A DNA stretch of 60,257 nucleotides, from NCBI GenBank assembly GCA_945901405.1, contig CAMDLH010000014.1, positions 1-60,257 on the forward strand. Reading direction: 5' to 3'. Origin of the DNA: Bordetella parapertussis. Lineage in GTDB: Bacteria; Pseudomonadota; Gammaproteobacteria; Burkholderiales; SG8-41. A model generated the notes under the pieces. The model ran no database searches. It was not told the DNA's origin and saw only the letters and a program-made list of their open reading frames with translations. Of this stretch, positions 24,662-33,097 are shown piece by piece (position 1 is the first letter of the stretch; every line of letters starts with the position of its first letter). The translations under genes and the position numbers were made by a program.

Positions 24662-25606
24662 ATGCAACCCGAAATCCTGATACTCACCCGCCTCTTTACA
24701 CCAGCGATTACCGCGCTCGATCAGGCCTACCCCACGCACAAACTGTTCGACGCACCAGATGCCGATGCATACCTCAAGCAGGTCGCTGGCAACATAAGAG
24801 CGATCGTGACCACCGGACTTCTGGGCGTGCGCAATGAAGTCATGGCCGCGCTGCCCAAGCTCGAAATCGTGTTGTGCTTCGGCAACCCGCGCGGCACGGT
24901 TGATCTTGCCTATGCCAAGGAGCACGGCATCGTGGTGGCGCGCACGCCCGACAGCATTGCATCACCCGTGGCCGATGTCGCCGTCGGCTTGATGCTCAAC
25001 ATCATGCGCCGCTTTGGCGAGGCCGATCGCTTCGTGCGCGCGGGGCGCTGGCCGCACGGTGCGTTCCCCATGGGGCGCGATCTTGCCGGCAAGACCTGCG
25101 GCATCGTGGGGCTGGGCCGTATCGGCCGCGAGATCGCCACGCGCGCCAAGGCGTTCAACATGCGCATTTGTTATCAGGGGCCGCGCCGCAAAACGGATGT
25201 GGATTACGCATACTTCGACGATGTGGTGAAACTTGCGCGCGAATCGGATTGCCTGATTGTCACCTGCCCATCAAACGCGGCGACGCGCGGCCTCGTCAAC
25301 CGGCAAGTGCTCGATGCATTGGGCGCGGAAGGTTTTCTGGTGAACGTCGCGCGCGGCGCCATCATCGATCAGGCGGCGTTGATTGCATCGCTGCGTGACA
25401 AGCGCATCGCGGGTGCGGGCCTCGATGTATTCTGGGACGAGCCCAACGTGCCCGCTGAATTGACGGCGCTTGAGAACGTGATACTCACCCCGCATGTCGG
25501 TTCATCGACGCTCGAAGTGCGCCAGGAGCGTCAGCGCAAGATGTTTGAAAACCTCACCGCGCATTTTTCCGGCAAGCCCGTGCCGTATCCTGCGGTTCAG
25601 TTATGA
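24662..25606 (+). CDS. D-isomer-specific 2-hydroxyacid dehydrogenase
   Basis: 314 residues from ATG 24662; the frame extends upstream only through repeats. NAD(P)-binding motif GIVGLGRIGREIA (148-160). Catalytic residues are R231 (NVARGAIID), E260 (DVFWDEPN) and H278 (LTPHVGSSTLEVR). FGNPRGTVDLAYAKEHGIVVARTPD is the usual substrate-side segment. It should reduce a 2-oxoacid to a D-2-hydroxyacid or the reverse (glyoxylate/hydroxypyruvate-reductase-like). Its TGA overlaps the ATG of the following TctC gene (ATGA, 25603-25606), tying the enzyme to uptake of a hydroxy- or oxo-acid. Confidence 0.9.
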   Translation: MQPEILILTRLFTPAITALDQAYPTHKLFDAPDADAYLKQVAGNIRAIVTTGLLGVRNEVMAALPKLEIVLCFGNPRGTVDLAYAKEHGIVVARTPDSIASPVADVAVGLMLNIMRRFGEADRFVRAGRWPHGAFPMGRDLAGKTCGIVGLGRIGREIATRAKAFNMRICYQGPRRKTDVDYAYFDDVVKLARESDCLIVTCPSNAATRGLVNRQVLDALGAEGFLVNVARGAIIDQAALIASLRDKRIAGAGLDVFWDEPNVPAELTALENVILTPHVGSSTLEVRQERQRKMFENLTAHFSGKPVPYPAVQL

Positions 25607-26571
25607 GATATTTTAAGTTATTGTTTTTATTGATATTTTTTTCTTGTGCTCCATGCGTGGCCGAGGCGCAACCGTTTCCCGCCAGACCCATACGCATGAT
25701 CGTGCCAGTGCCGCCCGGCGGTGGCGCTGATTTCGTCGCGCGCTCATACGCGTCGCGCCTGGGTGACGCGCTCGGCCAGCAAGTGGTGGTGGACAATCGC
25801 GGCGGCGCGGCGGGCATAATCGCGATGGAGGCCACGGCCAAAGCCGCGCCGGATGGTTACACGTTTATTCAAACCAACGTCTCTACCATCAGCATCAATC
25901 CGTACATGTACTCGAAGCTGCCATACGACGCCGAGAAAGGTTTTGCGCCGATTTCGATCTGCACACTGAATCCGCTGGTGCTGGTGGTGCATCCGTCGGT
26001 CGCCGCGCGCGGCGTGCCGGAGCTGGTGAATATCGCCAAGGCGAAGCCGGGCACGGTTACCTACGCATCGCTCGGCAGCGGCAGCATTCAGCATCTGGCC
26101 GGATTCATGTTTGCCAAAGCGGCGGGCGTGAACATGATCCACATTCCCTACAAGGGGGCCGCGCCCGCCACGGTGGATTTGCTGGCGGGCCAAGTCAACA
26201 TCGCGTTCAGCGGCATCGGCACGGTGATCGCGCATGTGCGCGCGGGCAAGCTGCGCGGCCTCGCCACCACGGGTGCGAAGCGTGTCGAGTCTTACGCCGA
26301 TTTGCCGACGATGGCGGAATCCGGCGGCCCGGCAATGCAAGTGGAATTATGGAACGGCTTTCTCGCACCGGCGGGCACACCGGCGCCCATCATCAAGCGC
26401 CTGTCGGATGAGATCAACAAGATCGCCAAGACCAGCGACCTGCCGCAGGTGCTGGCCACGCAAGGCACATCGCCGGTGACAAACACGCCGGAAGAATTCG
26501 CCAGATTCATCAAATCCGAGCAGGTGAAGTTTTCGCGGCTGGTGAAGGAAACCGGGATTAAACTGGATTGA
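25603..26571 (+). CDS. Bug/TctC family periplasmic solute-binding protein (TctC-6)
   Basis: 322 residues, start ATG 25603 fixed by the ATGA overlap with the dehydrogenase. The signal peptide is MRYFKLLFLLIFFSC...AEAQ; its FKLLFLLIFF core is encoded by the AT-rich repeat copy g. There is a Cys in the c-region, but no clear lipobox (FFSCAPC), so lipoprotein processing is possible but not evident. Mature motifs: FPARPIRMIVPVPPGGGADF, VVDNRGGAAGIIAMEA, APDGYTFIQT, HIPYKGAAPATVDLLAGQV and ADLPTMAESGGPAM. It is the last gene of the run, convergent with the FadH-like gene. Confidence 0.9.
   Translation: MRYFKLLFLLIFFSCAPCVAEAQPFPARPIRMIVPVPPGGGADFVARSYASRLGDALGQQVVVDNRGGAAGIIAMEATAKAAPDGYTFIQTNVSTISINPYMYSKLPYDAEKGFAPISICTLNPLVLVVHPSVAARGVPELVNIAKAKPGTVTYASLGSGSIQHLAGFMFAKAAGVNMIHIPYKGAAPATVDLLAGQVNIAFSGIGTVIAHVRAGKLRGLATTGAKRVESYADLPTMAESGGPAMQVELWNGFLAPAGTPAPIIKRLSDEINKIAKTSDLPQVLATQGTSPVTNTPEEFARFIKSEQVKFSRLVKETGIKLD
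25613..25632 (+). repeat. AT-rich 20-nt dispersed repeat, copy g
   Basis: TTAAGTTATTGTTTTTATTG, 19 of 20, followed by ATATTTTT. It is inside the TctC-6 signal-peptide coding region and is translated. Confidence 0.78.
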
Positions 26572-26612
26572 GCGCGTACCGTTCGCGTATTGCAAATGCC
26601 GTTTTGCATTGG

Positions 26613-28589
26613 CTAATTCGCATGTCCTGCGGCGTGTCCCTCGGCTGTTGCCGCCATAACATTGCGCGGCGCAAGACAGTCACCGATTAGTCTTACCTCG
26701 ATGCCGGCGGCGCGCAGCGGTGCAGCCAGGCTGATGTCGGGCGCGCGCGGCGTCGAGTAGGCGAAGAACGCAACGTTGTGTATCACGGTTTTCGCACCCG
26801 TATAAACCTGCACGATGTCGAGATCGCCGTTCTCGAAATTATCGTTCCACTGCGGTTGCGACAGCACCATCACTTCGATGCCTTTGGCGCTCAGGCGGCG
26901 GTTGATGCCCTGATGCGTGACCATCGAGGTTTCGTCGGCGATGGCGTCACGCGTGGTGACGATCACGACGCGTTCGAAAATTTGATGCAGCCGTTCGGCG
27001 CTGGCATAGGTGCCTTCGGATAAATCCATGTCGTAAATCACAGCACTGCCGCGCTGCTTTTGTGTGATGTGCAATACGCCTTGCATCGCCGAACGCAAAT
27101 CGGTGACGAATTCGCGTGCCCGCGGCGGCAGCCAGCGCGGCGCGACCATTTGCGCGCCCGTGGCGAGGATCACGCTGTCGGGCTTTAATGCGAGTATGGC
27201 GCCGGTGGTGGCGGTGACACCCAACTCGAATCGCGCGCCGGCGCGTACTGCCGCAGCGTGCTGATAATCGTAAATGCTGCTAACGGCTTCGCCGCCGGGC
27301 AGTTGCGCGCGCAGGCGCGCCTTGCCGCCGATGTCGCGCGAGCGGCTGAATACGGTGACCTCGTGTCCGCGCGCGGCGGCTGTCCACGCGGCTTCCATGC
27401 CGGCCACACCCGCGCCGACGATGACCACGCGTTTTTTTGCCGGCGCGGGCGCGGGCCAGTAATCCACCTCATCGGCAAGCGCCACGCGCGGATTGTTATC
27501 GCATGACAGCGCTTGATGAAACGCCGCGCCCACGTACCAGCAGTTATTGCATGACACGCAGTAGCGGATGTCATGTGCGCGGTTTTGCGCGGCTTTATTC
27601 GGCCACGCCGGGTCGGCCACCAGCGCGCGGCCGAGTGCAACCAACTCTGCCTCGCCGCTGGCGATAATGGCATCGGCCTCGGCGGGGTCGGTGATGCGCC
27701 CCAGCGCCATCAGCGGCAAGCCGTTTACGGCGCCGCGCAGCTTGCGAAACAGCGGCATGTATACCGAACGCGGGCCGTGGTCATCAGGCACGTGCATTTC
27801 GAGCGAGCGCGCATGGCTGCCTTGCGCGAAGGTCACGTAATCGGCCATGCGCTTCGCGGTGAGGTGCGCGGCAATGGCGGCTGATTCCATTGGGTCGATG
27901 CCGCCGGGCACGCCATCATCCCCCGGCAGTTTCAGGCCGAGGATGAAATCGCTGCCGCAGGCGGCGCGTATTGCCTCCATCATTTCGCTGATTATGCGCG
28001 TGCGGCCAAGCAGATCGCCGCCGAATTCATCCTCGCGCGCGTTCGACCACGGCGACAGAAACTGATGAAACAGATGGCCGTGTCCGGCGGAGATTTCCGC
28101 GCCGGAAAATCCGCAACGCTTCAAACGTGCGGCGGATTGCGCGAAGTCATCATTCATGCGGCGGATTTCATCAACAGTCATCGGGCGCGGCACGGTGCCG
28201 CTTAAATCATCCGGTAGTGCCGATGCACCCACGGCCTCGGGGTTGCGCCCAACTTCATGACGGCCGCGGCCGGGGTCTTGTATCTGGCCAAGCAACCGGC
28301 AATCGTGCGATTCAACCGCATCGGCCCAGCGTTTCAAGCCATTCACTTCATCATCGTTGTAGGCAACGATCTTGAACGGAATATGCTGATGCCGCGCCAT
28401 CGACAGCGGCTCGGTGACGATCATCGCGGTGCCCCCGCGCGCGCGATTGCCGTAGTAATGTAATTGCCGCTCGGTAACGCGGCCTTTCTCACCCATGCGC
28501 GTGGTCATCGATGCATGCACGATGCGATTTTTAAGCGGCTTGCCGGCGAGGGTGAAAGGCGAGAAGAGGGAAGGGTAGCCGTTTAACAT
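26613..28589 (-). CDS. NADH:flavin oxidoreductase / 2,4-dienoyl-CoA reductase-like protein
   Basis: 658 residues from ATG 28589 (MLNGYPSLFSPFTLAGKPLKNRIVHA...). The N-terminal half is an Old Yellow Enzyme-type TIM barrel (SMTTRMGEKGRVTERQLHYY, CGFSGAEISAGHGHLFHQFLSP, ARSLEMHV). Around residue 350, CVSCNNCWYVG...ISC-like Cys (CNNC, then LSCDNNPR) form the 4Fe-4S site. The C-terminal half is a FAD/NAD(P) module (RVVIVGAGVAGMEAAWTAAARGHEVTVFSR). This is the architecture of FadH, trimethylamine dehydrogenase and related enzymes. The repeat copy h ends only 4 nt upstream of the ATG and also carries the stop of the upstream TctC-7 gene, so the two genes are joined by it. Confidence 0.88.
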   Translation of the reverse strand: MLNGYPSLFSPFTLAGKPLKNRIVHASMTTRMGEKGRVTERQLHYYGNRARGGTAMIVTEPLSMARHQHIPFKIVAYNDDEVNGLKRWADAVESHDCRLLGQIQDPGRGRHEVGRNPEAVGASALPDDLSGTVPRPMTVDEIRRMNDDFAQSAARLKRCGFSGAEISAGHGHLFHQFLSPWSNAREDEFGGDLLGRTRIISEMMEAIRAACGSDFILGLKLPGDDGVPGGIDPMESAAIAAHLTAKRMADYVTFAQGSHARSLEMHVPDDHGPRSVYMPLFRKLRGAVNGLPLMALGRITDPAEADAIIASGEAELVALGRALVADPAWPNKAAQNRAHDIRYCVSCNNCWYVGAAFHQALSCDNNPRVALADEVDYWPAPAPAKKRVVIVGAGVAGMEAAWTAAARGHEVTVFSRSRDIGGKARLRAQLPGGEAVSSIYDYQHAAAVRAGARFELGVTATTGAILALKPDSVILATGAQMVAPRWLPPRAREFVTDLRSAMQGVLHITQKQRGSAVIYDMDLSEGTYASAERLHQIFERVVIVTTRDAIADETSMVTHQGINRRLSAKGIEVMVLSQPQWNDNFENGDLDIVQVYTGAKTVIHNVAFFAYSTPRAPDISLAAPLRAAGIEVRLIGDCLAPRNVMAATAEGHAAGHAN

Positions 28590-28593
28590 TATG

Positions 28594-28613
28594 CAATAAA
28601 AACAAATACTTAC
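28594..28613 (-). repeat. AT-rich 20-nt dispersed repeat, copy h
   Basis: CAATAAAAACAAATACTTAC on the plus strand, a perfect copy. It is the whole spacer between the TctC-7 stop (its TAA is within the repeat) and the FadH-like start. Confidence 0.82.
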
Positions 28614-29596
28614 GGTTTTTCGCGTAATCCGGTTGCAGCCACCAGCTTGGCCCACTTCGCATGGTCGGCGCGGATGAACGCGGCGAATTCCACGGGCGTG
28701 TTCGCGATGACATCACCGCCGAGCGTGCCGAGCCTCTCGCGCGATTCAGGCGTGGTGATGCCTTTCACGATCTCCGCGTTGAGGCGCTCGATGATCGCGC
28801 GCGGCGTGCCCGCGGGCGCGACCATGCCGAACCAGCCGCTGGTGTCGTAACCCGGCACGCCGGATTCAGAGATGGTGGGGATTTCCGGCGCCATCGATGA
28901 ACGCTTCAACGAAGTGACCGCGATGGCGCGTAGCCGGCCGGTTCTCACCTGCGGCAGCAGCGTCGTCAGATCGCCCGACAGAATTTGAATCTGCCCCGCC
29001 ATCACATCCGCCATCGCGGCGGCCACGCCTTTATAGGGAACGTGCGTGAGATCGATCTTCGCCATCATCTTGAGCATCTCGCCCGAAAGGTGATTAGTGG
29101 TGCCGTGCCCAGGTGAGCCAAAGTTCAATTGTCCCGGACGCGCGCGAGCGAGTGTGATGAGTTCCTTGATATTTTTCACCGGCAACGATGGGTGCACCGT
29201 GGTGACGAACGGCATGATTACCACCAGTGTAATCGGATCAAAATCCTTCAATGCATCGTAAGGAGTCTTCGGCGACAGCGCAGGGATGATGCCGAACGGC
29301 CCGGCGCTCGCCAGCAGCAGTGTGTAGCCATCCGCAGGCGCTTTAGCCACCAGCTCCGTGGCAATAGCCGCGCCCGCACCCGGACGATTTTCAACAATCA
29401 CTGGCCGCCCGAATACATCGGTGAGTTTCGCCGATACCAGCCGCGCGATGAAATCACTGCCGCCGCCGGGCACAAAGCCGACGACGATGCGCACTTGTTT
29501 TGCGGGATAAGTTTGCGCGTTTGCATGCGTGGCCGCGAGTGTGCCCGCCGCAATCACGAATGCGCGAAATAGTCTTGCTTGCATCAGTCTCTTCAT
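28610..29596 (-). CDS. Bug/TctC family periplasmic solute-binding protein (TctC-7)
   Basis: 328 residues from ATG 29596 (MKRLMQARLFRAFVIAAG...THANAQ). ATG 29584 has the better spaced AAGAGA and is an alternative that keeps the signal peptide. Motifs: YPAKQVRIVVGFVPGGGSDF, VIVENRPGAGAAIATEL, PADGYTLLLA, HVPYKGVAAAMADVMAGQI and PEIPTISESGVPGY. It is upstream of, and co-directional with, the FadH-like reductase, so its ligand may be that enzyme's precursor. It is divergent from the alpha/beta hydrolase gene. Its TAA lies inside an AT-rich repeat. Confidence 0.9.
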   Translation of the reverse strand: MKRLMQARLFRAFVIAAGTLAATHANAQTYPAKQVRIVVGFVPGGGSDFIARLVSAKLTDVFGRPVIVENRPGAGAAIATELVAKAPADGYTLLLASAGPFGIIPALSPKTPYDALKDFDPITLVVIMPFVTTVHPSLPVKNIKELITLARARPGQLNFGSPGHGTTNHLSGEMLKMMAKIDLTHVPYKGVAAAMADVMAGQIQILSGDLTTLLPQVRTGRLRAIAVTSLKRSSMAPEIPTISESGVPGYDTSGWFGMVAPAGTPRAIIERLNAEIVKGITTPESRERLGTLGGDVIANTPVEFAAFIRADHAKWAKLVAATGLREKP

Positions 29597-29655
29597 TCGG
29601 CAGGATTTTACCTGCATTAGAATGCCGGCAACGCAACCACAACAATTGATTCCAC

Positions 29656-30741
29656 ATGAACGATACCATTCAAACCATAGACCGCTTCGTCACACACGTC
29701 TCCACCGTGCCGGCGAATCTGGGCCAGACCGTAGGCCTGCATTTGCGCGAGAAGGTTGCCGCCTCGATTGCGAACAAGGCAAACCCGCACGTGGTGTTGT
29801 TCGTGCATGGCGGTTTTTCACCGTCGAACGTGGCCTACGATCTTGAGTACAAGGACGATTACAGCTTCATGCGCGTACTGGCGCGCGCGGGCTACGATGT
29901 GTTCGCCATGACGCACACCGCGTACGGCTCCTCGCCCAAGCCGATGATGGATGATCCGTGCAATGTCGATGCGGCATCGCAGCATCATCTGATTCCGCAT
30001 GTGCTGAAAGAAAAATGCGCACCACGTTATCCGTATAAGCTGGTTTCAAGCCGCACTGAACACGATGAAGTCGAAACCGTGGTCAAGTTCATCATGGATT
30101 TGCGCCGTGTCGAGCGCATCAGCATGATCGGCTGGTCCACCGGCACGCCGCGCGCGGGCGGCTTTGCGGCGATGCATCCGGAGAAAATCGACAAGCTTGT
30201 GCTCTACGGCCCCGCGCCGTATTTTCCCAGCGACACGCCGCCCAATCCGTTTCCTGAACCCGGCGCGCCGATGATTCTGCAAAGTTGGGACATGCTGATG
30301 GAGAAGCGCTGGCAGAACGATTGCCGCAGTGAGGGGCAGATCGAGCACGCGGAAATCCGCGAAGTGATGTGGAAGGAATTGATGAAGGAAGACGGTCTCG
30401 GCGCACACTGGACAGCCGATGGCCGCGGCATCATGCGCGCGCCCAACCGCATGAATTTTGGCTGGCGCGCCAATATCGGCAATATCAAGGCGCCGACGTT
30501 GTTTCTATTGGGCGAGTTCGATAACTACGTGAACCGCGTGAAGACCTGGGATGGTTTAAAGATGGACAACCGCGCCTTCATCAAGGTGGGCTGCGCGTCA
30601 CACTTCATGCAATACGAGCGCGTGCGCCACGTGTTGCACAAGGCAACGCTGCAGTGGCTGGCAAGCGGCACGATTGAAGGTGAAAAATTCGCGCGGCTGG
30701 AGTCGGACAAGGATGGCAGGCTCCATCCTTTATTGGTGTAA
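29656..30741 (+). CDS. Alpha/beta hydrolase
   Basis: 361 residues. Hydrolase features in order: the oxyanion segment VVLFVHGGFSPS (about 46-57), nucleophile elbow IGWSTGTPRAG (S161), acid LLGEFDNY (D289) and histidine CASHFMQYE (H316). No signal peptide, so cytoplasmic. The segment between residues 195 and 270 is a long cap domain. The family includes esterases, C-C bond hydrolases and dehalogenase-like enzymes; the substrate is not evident. It is monocistronic, divergent from TctC-7 and convergent with the cyclase gene, with an AT-rich repeat copy (i) between the two stops. Confidence 0.87.
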   Translation: MNDTIQTIDRFVTHVSTVPANLGQTVGLHLREKVAASIANKANPHVVLFVHGGFSPSNVAYDLEYKDDYSFMRVLARAGYDVFAMTHTAYGSSPKPMMDDPCNVDAASQHHLIPHVLKEKCAPRYPYKLVSSRTEHDEVETVVKFIMDLRRVERISMIGWSTGTPRAGGFAAMHPEKIDKLVLYGPAPYFPSDTPPNPFPEPGAPMILQSWDMLMEKRWQNDCRSEGQIEHAEIREVMWKELMKEDGLGAHWTADGRGIMRAPNRMNFGWRANIGNIKAPTLFLLGEFDNYVNRVKTWDGLKMDNRAFIKVGCASHFMQYERVRHVLHKATLQWLASGTIEGEKFARLESDKDGRLHPLLV

Positions 30742-30746
30742 GAATA

Positions 30747-30766
30747 CTTTAAAAACAAACACTTAA
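30747..30766 (-). repeat. AT-rich 20-nt dispersed repeat, copy i (AAAG variant)
   Basis: CTTTAAAAACAAACACTTAA on the plus strand, 18 of 20 to the AAAG-ending form. It lies between the convergent hydrolase and cyclase genes, followed by AAGTAATTGT, which resembles the start of a second copy. Confidence 0.65.
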
Positions 30767-30785
30767 GTAATTGTGGCCTAGGGGA

Positions 30786-31421
30786 TCAAGCCCCCTTCGG
30801 ATACTCCAGCCGAAACGCTTTGTTGGCGCCCGGCGGCGCTTCATCGAGCGGCGTGAGGCTGGTGTCCTTGGGCATCTTGATGGCGTTGGCGACATTTTCG
30901 GTGATCAGAATTTCATCCGCCTCGGCGGTGTCTTCGCCGAGCTTGCACGCGGCGTTGACCTCGGCGCCGAACATTTCGTCCTCGCCGATGCGCAACACGT
31001 CGCCGTAACCGATGCCCACGCACAGCAGCACCTTGTCTTCCTGCGCGAGGTCCTTGCTGTGGCGCTGGCACTGCTGTTGCATGGCGATGGCGCTGCGCAC
31101 GGCATCATCGGGATGGCGGTAGATCACCATCAGGCTGTCGCCCTCGGTTTTCAGCAGAATGCCGTTGCCGTATTGAATGACGGGCACCAACAGACGGTGT
31201 GATTCGTAAATGTTTTGCAGAAAGTGAATAATGCCGTACTGCTCCACGGTGCGTGAAAACCCCGACAGATCGGTGTAGAGCACCGCCCATTTTTCACCGA
31301 ACAGATTCCAGATGCGCTTGTCGATGCGATCCTTGTTCGCGCCCGGCATCAGCCTTTCTTCGATCAGCAATTCAAGGCGGTCGTTCGACGCGCGCGCAAT
31401 GATTTGTCTTGTAAATGACAT
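30786..31421 (-). CDS. Class III adenylate/guanylate cyclase catalytic-domain protein
   Basis: 211 residues, essentially one cyclase homology domain. YTDLSGFSR holds metal Asp D51. KTEGDSLMV holds the purine-contacting Lys K91 and the second metal Asp D95. FGAEVNAACKLGE is the FG..VN...R segment, with N156 present but K160 in place of the usual transition-state Arg. The R to K change could lower or abolish activity. No membrane, GAF or PAS domain is attached. It is in the same direction as, and just downstream of, the GGT-like gene. Production of a cyclic nucleotide from ATP or GTP is the family role. Confidence 0.85.
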   Translation of the reverse strand: MSFTRQIIARASNDRLELLIEERLMPGANKDRIDKRIWNLFGEKWAVLYTDLSGFSRTVEQYGIIHFLQNIYESHRLLVPVIQYGNGILLKTEGDSLMVIYRHPDDAVRSAIAMQQQCQRHSKDLAQEDKVLLCVGIGYGDVLRIGEDEMFGAEVNAACKLGEDTAEADEILITENVANAIKMPKDTSLTPLDEAPPGANKAFRLEYPKGA

Positions 31422-31435
31422 GTCGGCTCCTAAAT

Positions 31436-33025
31436 TTAAAATCCCACGGCTTGCCCGTCGGTGCGGCGTTCCGAGGCCGCGAAATATCCATCTTCCATTT
31501 TATAGATTAACTGCGCACGGCCGAAATCGGTTGACCAGCGGTCGGCCTGTGGCATGTCGTGACCGCGCGCCTTGAGCGCGGCGATGGTCTCCTCGGGCAC
31601 GCCGTATTCGATGCCCACGCGCACGCCGTTGTCGATACGCCAGCGCGGCGCGTCGGCGGCGGCCTGCGGGTTTTGCCCGTAATCGACCATGCGCGACATT
31701 ACCTGCATGTGGCCCTGCGCCTGCATCGAGCCGCCCATCACGCCAAAGCTCATCAGCGGCTGCCCGCCACGGGTCATGAAGCCCGGAATGATGGTGTGAA
31801 ACGGGCGCTTGCCGGGTGCGACGATATTGGCGTGGCCGGGCTTCAAGCTGAAGCCGGTGCCGCGATTTTGCATCGCGATGCCGGTGCCCGGCACCACCAC
31901 TCCGGAGCCGAAGCCGGAGAAATTCGACTGAATGTACGACACCATCATGCCCGATTCGTCGGCGGCGGTGAGGTATACCGTGCCGCCCTTGCTTGGTTTG
32001 CCGAATGACGGCGTGCCGGCTTTTTTCATGTCGATCAACTTGGCGCGTTCCTTCAGGTAACTCTTGTCGAGCATCTGCGCCGGTGTGACGCGCATGGTTG
32101 AGATATCCGACACGTATTCGTTGATGTCGGCGAAGGCAAGTTTCATCGCCTCGATCTTCAAGTGCATGGCGTCGGGCGAATCCACCGGCAGCGAGGCGAC
32201 ATCGAAGTTCTCAAGGATGCCCAGTGCAATCAGCGCCGCGATGCCCTGGCCGTTGGGCGGAATCTCGTGCAGCGAGTAGCCGCGGTAATCGATACCAATG
32301 GGCTCCACCCAATCACAGGTATGCGCGGCGAGGTCGGCCATGGTGATGTCGCCGCCGGTTTCACGCGCCCACGCGGCGATTTTCTCCGCGAGATCGCCTT
32401 TGTAGAACGCCTCACCCCTGGTTTCGGCGATGCGCGCGAGCGTCTTCGCCTGATCGGGGAACGAAAATTTTTCACCCGCCGCGACCGCGCGGCCGTGCGG
32501 CATGAACGCCTGCGCGTAGCCGGGTTCATTCTTTAAATCCGGCGCCTGGTTCGCCCACAGACGTGAGATCGTCGGCGTCACCATGAAGCCGTCGGTGGCA
32601 TATTTGATCGCCGGCTCAAACAGATCGGCGAACGGCAGCTTGCCGTATTTCTCCGATAACTCAACCCAAGCGGATATCGTGCCGGGCACCGTCACCGAAT
32701 CCCAGCCGCACCGCGCCATTTCCGTGCGGCCCTTGAAGCGTTCCGGCGTCCACTTTGCCGGCGCGCGGCCAGAGGCATTCAAACCCTTCAACTGCTTGCC
32801 GTCCCACAGAATGCAGAACGCATCGCTGCCGATGCCGTTGCTGGTGGGCTCCAGCACGGTGAGCGAAATCGCCGTGGCGAGTATCGCATCCACCGCGTTG
32901 CCGCCTTTGAGCATCATGCGCAAGCCCGCCTGCGCCGCGAGCGGTTGCGAAGTGGCGACACAATTGCGCGCCAATATCGGCATGCGCTGCGAGGGGTAGG
33001 GGAACTGCCAGTCGAACATGTCCAT
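31436..33025 (-). CDS. Gamma-glutamyltransferase family protein (GGT-1)
   Basis: 529 residues from ATG 33025 (ATG 33019 also possible). N-terminal CVATSQPLAAQAGLRMMLKGGNAVDAILATAISLTVLEP is the classic Ntn-hydrolase start block of GGT. NGIGSDAF.. is the GxGG-like segment, and PPNGQGIAALIAL lies mid-protein. Autoprocessing would occur before T349 in KGGTVYLTAADESGMMVS, giving a large and a small subunit with the Thr as nucleophile. SNFSGFGSGVVVPGTGIAMQNRG is the small-subunit glycine-rich region. No signal peptide is seen, unlike periplasmic GGT, so this is probably a cytoplasmic amide hydrolase related to GGT or cephalosporin acylase. Confidence 0.88.
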   Translation of the reverse strand: MDMFDWQFPYPSQRMPILARNCVATSQPLAAQAGLRMMLKGGNAVDAILATAISLTVLEPTSNGIGSDAFCILWDGKQLKGLNASGRAPAKWTPERFKGRTEMARCGWDSVTVPGTISAWVELSEKYGKLPFADLFEPAIKYATDGFMVTPTISRLWANQAPDLKNEPGYAQAFMPHGRAVAAGEKFSFPDQAKTLARIAETRGEAFYKGDLAEKIAAWARETGGDITMADLAAHTCDWVEPIGIDYRGYSLHEIPPNGQGIAALIALGILENFDVASLPVDSPDAMHLKIEAMKLAFADINEYVSDISTMRVTPAQMLDKSYLKERAKLIDMKKAGTPSFGKPSKGGTVYLTAADESGMMVSYIQSNFSGFGSGVVVPGTGIAMQNRGTGFSLKPGHANIVAPGKRPFHTIIPGFMTRGGQPLMSFGVMGGSMQAQGHMQVMSRMVDYGQNPQAAADAPRWRIDNGVRVGIEYGVPEETIAALKARGHDMPQADRWSTDFGRAQLIYKMEDGYFAASERRTDGQAVGF

Positions 33026-33097
33026 AATTGAATCCAGAAGGGCGTTGATAAGCCTGAATTTTACAGCGGATGATGTTGACTGTAGCATTCACGTTCG

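Noticed and set aside
28594-28613. T-rich repeat as a terminator
   Set aside because: No GC-rich stem precedes the T run in any copy, and copies occur in both orientations and within coding regions.
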